Origin: Hippasteria phrygiana
Taxonomy: Eukaryota > Echinodermata > Asteroidea > Valvatida > Goniasteridae
Reading direction: 5' to 3'
DNA length: 64,000 nt
Assembly: GCA_037893225.1 (NCBI GenBank)
Contig: JAZGUH010000362.1
Location: 62,001 to 126,000, forward strand
The notes beneath the pieces are model-generated. The model was not told the DNA's origin, did no database searches, and worked only from the letters and a program-made list of their open reading frames with translations. The stretch's first letter is position 1. Every line of letters starts with the position of its first letter. Below, one piece after another: positions 62,341-64,000 of this stretch. The position numbers and the translations under genes are program-made.

Positions 62341-62510
62341 TCTCGTTATGCATTGTTGACAAGACATTTGAGTCATACTGAACGCGCTGCATTTTTCTTT
62401 GCACATGCACCCCTTTATAGGATGACAGATCAGTACGACAAGACATAATTTTTATAATGTGAAAATGTCAAGTAAAAGTAGAAGCCCAAAACCCCGCCCC
62501 CACCACTGTC

Positions 62511-63078
62511 TAAAGCCCCAGTCCCACTAGGAGATACGACAACTTACGACAGGCTGCGACACATCGCAGGCAATCTTAGAAAAGCCGTGCCACAAGTCTT
62601 GGGTGGTCGTGGGTGGTCTTGGATATTCGCACGACTGAAGTAGTCGCATCTTGTCGCAGCCTAGTCATTTGTCGTGCGGCGGTCGTGCGATGGTCGTGGG
62701 ACAAGTCTTGGGTGGTCCTTCATTGTCGTGGCTGATCGTAGGATTCTCCTGTCGTACGACAGTCGCACGACTTTCCACGACTACTGGCACGACTTGTCGT
62801 GCGCTTAGACCTGATTGCACGACTAGATGCACGACTAAGCAAGACTAGTCGTGCGACTCCACGACAAGTCGTACGAATAGTCGTACGGTTGGTCGTAGCC
62901 AGTCGTGCGGTTAATGGTGCTTTCAGTCGGAAACAAGTCTTCTACAGGTCGCACGACTGGTCTTACAATGTGACTGCTAGGCTCAAATCGCAGGAAATAT
63001 CCACGACTACCCACGACCGGCCTTGTCGCACGACTGAACTGGTCGCGGGAAATCGCAGGTCCTGGGACTGGGGCTTAA
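62511..63078. mobile_element. Inverted-repeat element packed with GTCGTGCGAC motifs
   Basis: Ends TAAAGCCCCAGTCCCAC and CCTGGGACTGGGGCTTA are inverted repeats. The interior has more than twenty CGACNNTCGT or TCGTGCGAC-like words. Open frames across it reflect this composition. Non-autonomous DNA element. Confidence 0.75.
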
Positions 63079-63266
63079 TTGGACTGTGTACTGTGAATTC
63101 TAACCATGGGCTTAACGTGGTCGGCGAGCTGAGGCTCCGTAAATCGCAAGTGAAGAAAGCCGTGGAAACATAAATGCAACAGATGTTTCTCTTTAATATG
63201 ACAGGGGCCTTACCCCTATATGTTTATGTAACACGGGCACTCCGTACACAAACAACGTGTCTGGGC

Positions 63267-63295
63267 TGGGGGGGGGGGGGGGGGGGGGTGGGGGA
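63267..63295. repeat. Poly-G tract
   Basis: About 23 G broken by a single T near the end. Confidence 0.85.
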
Positions 63296-63299
63296 AATC

Positions 63300-64000
63300 G
63301 ACGGGTACCGGGAAGGTTTTAGAGTAAAGGAAGCCTCCCACGTGATTGTTTAGCTAGGTCCGATTTGAGATTACACGGAAAACAAAAATACCGTCCTCTC
63401 CAAGAATAGAAAGAGTAATTAATTAGATAATTAATTAGTAGAAGTGTGCAGCAAAACAAAACAAAACTGCGGATGGTTTAAATTTATCCAGTCATAATTT
63501 TCATGTACTGCGATCATAGCATATTTCTGTGACGACGTGATGCCTGAAATGACACAAATGACCCGATAATGGCTTGGTCATTGTCGTTAAGTAATTAATC
63601 TTGTCAGAACGCGAGAGAAAATAATGTGGAAAATGCGCACCGTGACAGAAAAAAGGAAGTTATCAAGTGACAAGATTTTATTCAGAGCGTGGTTTGTCTT
63701 TAGTTACCGGGGTACATTTGGCGACCTGCCTGCCGAAGTGTCAATGTTTGATAAATATCAAAGCTATTCTGAATATGAAAACCTGATTTATTTGCAAATT
63801 GCTATCGTTGATGTACAGGAAATTGTATGCATTCCTTCGAATCAGGTTCCGGACACCAAAGCCATTTACGCCTTGTTTGTTTCATTCATCTTTTTGATGC
63901 CTCTGCGCACTGGGAGGATTAGGTTGGGCACAAGATTTTTTTCTTCTGCGGTCTAAGGGGCCCCAGGGGATGTAAGTTTCCTTTCCGGCTCCGAGGAAAC
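63300..64000. other. No supported gene at the window's right end
   Basis: A 110-codon + frame at 63,624-63,956 has no recognisable domain or splice context. It could be part of a gene beyond the window, but nothing here proves it. Confidence 0.25.

Noticed and set aside
62511..63175. 124-codon + frame at 62,799-63,173
   Set aside because: Mostly inside the GTCGTGCGAC-rich inverted-repeat element; composition explains the openness.

Overview
The window is nuclear DNA of a marine invertebrate, most likely a deuterostome and possibly an echinoderm. The reasons are: coding sequence split into short exons with GT-AG introns; AT-rich intergenic DNA rich in ACATGTAC-type strings; and a very dense mixture of small DNA transposons, tRNA-derived SINEs and CR1/L2-, Tx1- and I-type LINE pieces. 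The species assignment is inference only. There are no bacterial operons, rRNA genes or CRISPR arrays.

Two multi-exon genes can be rebuilt exon by exon with matching splice phases. On the + strand (15,090-27,732) seven coding exons give a 432-residue SLC35F3/SLC35F4-like drug/metabolite transporter superfamily protein. On the - strand (51,978 down to 34,424) seven coding exons give a 389-residue type I membrane protein that I do not recognise: signal peptide, an ectodomain with a SEA-like pattern, one membrane span, and a long Ser/Pro/His-rich cytoplasmic tail with a PPSY motif. The two genes converge tail to tail across about 6.7 kb. Two weaker - strand models are listed: a two-exon type II membrane candidate (7,971 to 4,818) and a lone exon (57,986-58,118).

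Region by region. 0-8 kb: small inverted-repeat elements and the weak two-exon candidate. 8.4-11.4 kb: a tRNA-SINE split by a palindromic element and by a 5'-truncated CR1/L2-like LINE with an uninterrupted 845-codon reading frame. 11.9-13.6 kb: a decayed Tx1/L1-like LINE. 15-28 kb: the transporter gene, its introns packed with fold-back elements, TA-, TTAA- and 8-bp-TSD elements, LINE 3' ends and a minisatellite. 28-34 kb: spacer between the convergent genes. 34-52 kb: the orphan membrane-protein gene, with minisatellites and a three-deep transposon nest inside its introns. 52-64 kb: repeats, including two large fold-back elements and a 119-bp direct repeat flanking a 1.1-kb insert.

No pathway linking the two main genes is visible. 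The most interesting items are the orphan SEA-like gene, two unrelated fold-back elements whose arms each carry an outward-facing start codon plus splice donor, and the nested transposon structures.
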